NCBI RefSeq assembly: GCF_002954765.1
Contig: NZ_MTPW01000001.1
Location: 1,687,501 to 1,751,500 of the forward strand
DNA from: Nonlabens arenilitoris
GTDB lineage: Bacteria > Bacteroidota > Bacteroidia > Flavobacteriales > Flavobacteriaceae
Reading direction: 5' to 3'
Length of the DNA: 64,000 bases
Position 1 is the stretch's first letter, and every line of letters starts with the position of its first letter. The position numbers and the translations under genes were made by a program. Below are positions 63,901 to 64,000 of the stretch, one piece after another. Under the pieces are notes generated by a model, which saw only the letters and a list, made by a program, of their open reading frames with translations, did no database searches and was not told where the DNA came from.

Positions 63901-64000
63901 ATGTCAAATCAAAAATTTTCAACAAACGCACTTCATGCAGGTCATGACTTTAAAAATAATGGTGGAACTAGAGCAGTACCATTGTATCAAAGCACGGCAT
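63901..64000 (+). CDS. metY: O-acetylhomoserine sulfhydrylase-type PLP enzyme, 3' end outside window
   Basis: Only 33 residues are visible: MSNQKFSTNALHAGHD followed by FKNNGGTRAVPLYQSTA. This is the opening of the Cys/Met-metabolism PLP family, and the form typical of O-acetylhomoserine aminocarboxypropyltransferase, which makes homocysteine. The SAM-I riboswitch directly upstream supports a methionine-pathway role. The rest of the gene lies beyond the window. Confidence 0.85.
   Translation, partial: MSNQKFSTNALHAGHDFKNNGGTRAVPLYQSTA

Noticed and set aside
1..64000. Search for insertion sequences, integrases, phage genes, CRISPR arrays and rRNA
   Set aside because: No transposase or integrase protein, no regularly spaced direct repeats and no rRNA-like sequence were seen.

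Overview
The window looks like a chromosomal segment of a marine member of the Flavobacteriaceae (Bacteroidota). It is AT-rich and carries SusC/SusD pairs, type IX secretion (T9SS) C-terminal domains, -7 promoter boxes of the form TAnnTTTG, lipoproteins, and flavobacterial gene pairs such as rplY-prs and ribF with an HTTM gene. A 14-bp palindrome, GCTTTCGCGAAAGC, recurs 12 times exactly and twice with one change, inside and between genes on both strands. I see no mobile element, CRISPR array or rRNA.

Layout. 1-2332: a 5'-truncated unknown gene and a duplicated beta-barrel-like protein. 2340-8926 (minus): rsmA, a DUF4286 gene, a TPR protein, serS, an HTTM membrane protein and ribF. 9059-12316: a secreted metallopeptidase. 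12317-14626 (minus): pth, rplY and prs. 14757-19210: tRNA-Leu, a HupE/UreJ-like gene, dCMP deaminase, an S41 peptidase, a marC pair and a DUF3109 gene. 19576-31194: nrdB, nrdA, a DUF2383 gene, dnaE with a fused proofreading exonuclease, trxA, an MDR oxidoreductase and a DUF58 gene.

31594-51589 is a maltodextrin/starch utilisation locus. SusC, SusD, SusE and a T9SS-secreted GH13 enzyme run leftward. A LacI regulator, an MFS sugar transporter, pgmB, a GH65 maltose phosphorylase and three more GH13 enzymes run rightward. The divergent promoter region carries two LacI-type operators. Polymer would be bound and cut outside, imported by SusCD, trimmed to maltose, carried to the cytoplasm, phosphorolysed to glucose plus beta-glucose 1-phosphate, and isomerised to glucose 6-phosphate.

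51683-61945 is the most unusual region. An AhpD-like protein, an ArsS-type radical SAM enzyme and a DUF2064 glycosyltransferase (arsenosugar-type genes) are co-directional with a second SusC/SusD pair, a sodium:solute symporter, a metallophosphoesterase with altered metal motifs, and a periplasmic rhodanese. This could be an organo-arsenic uptake and assembly locus.

62016-64000 holds divergent metK and metY (partial). The sequence between them reads as two different SAM riboswitch classes back to back: a SAM-II-like RNA before metK and a SAM-I RNA before metY.

Two genes (45781-47690 and 53296-53981) are broken at poly-T runs by one base. Either the assembly undercounts homopolymers or these are slippage sites.
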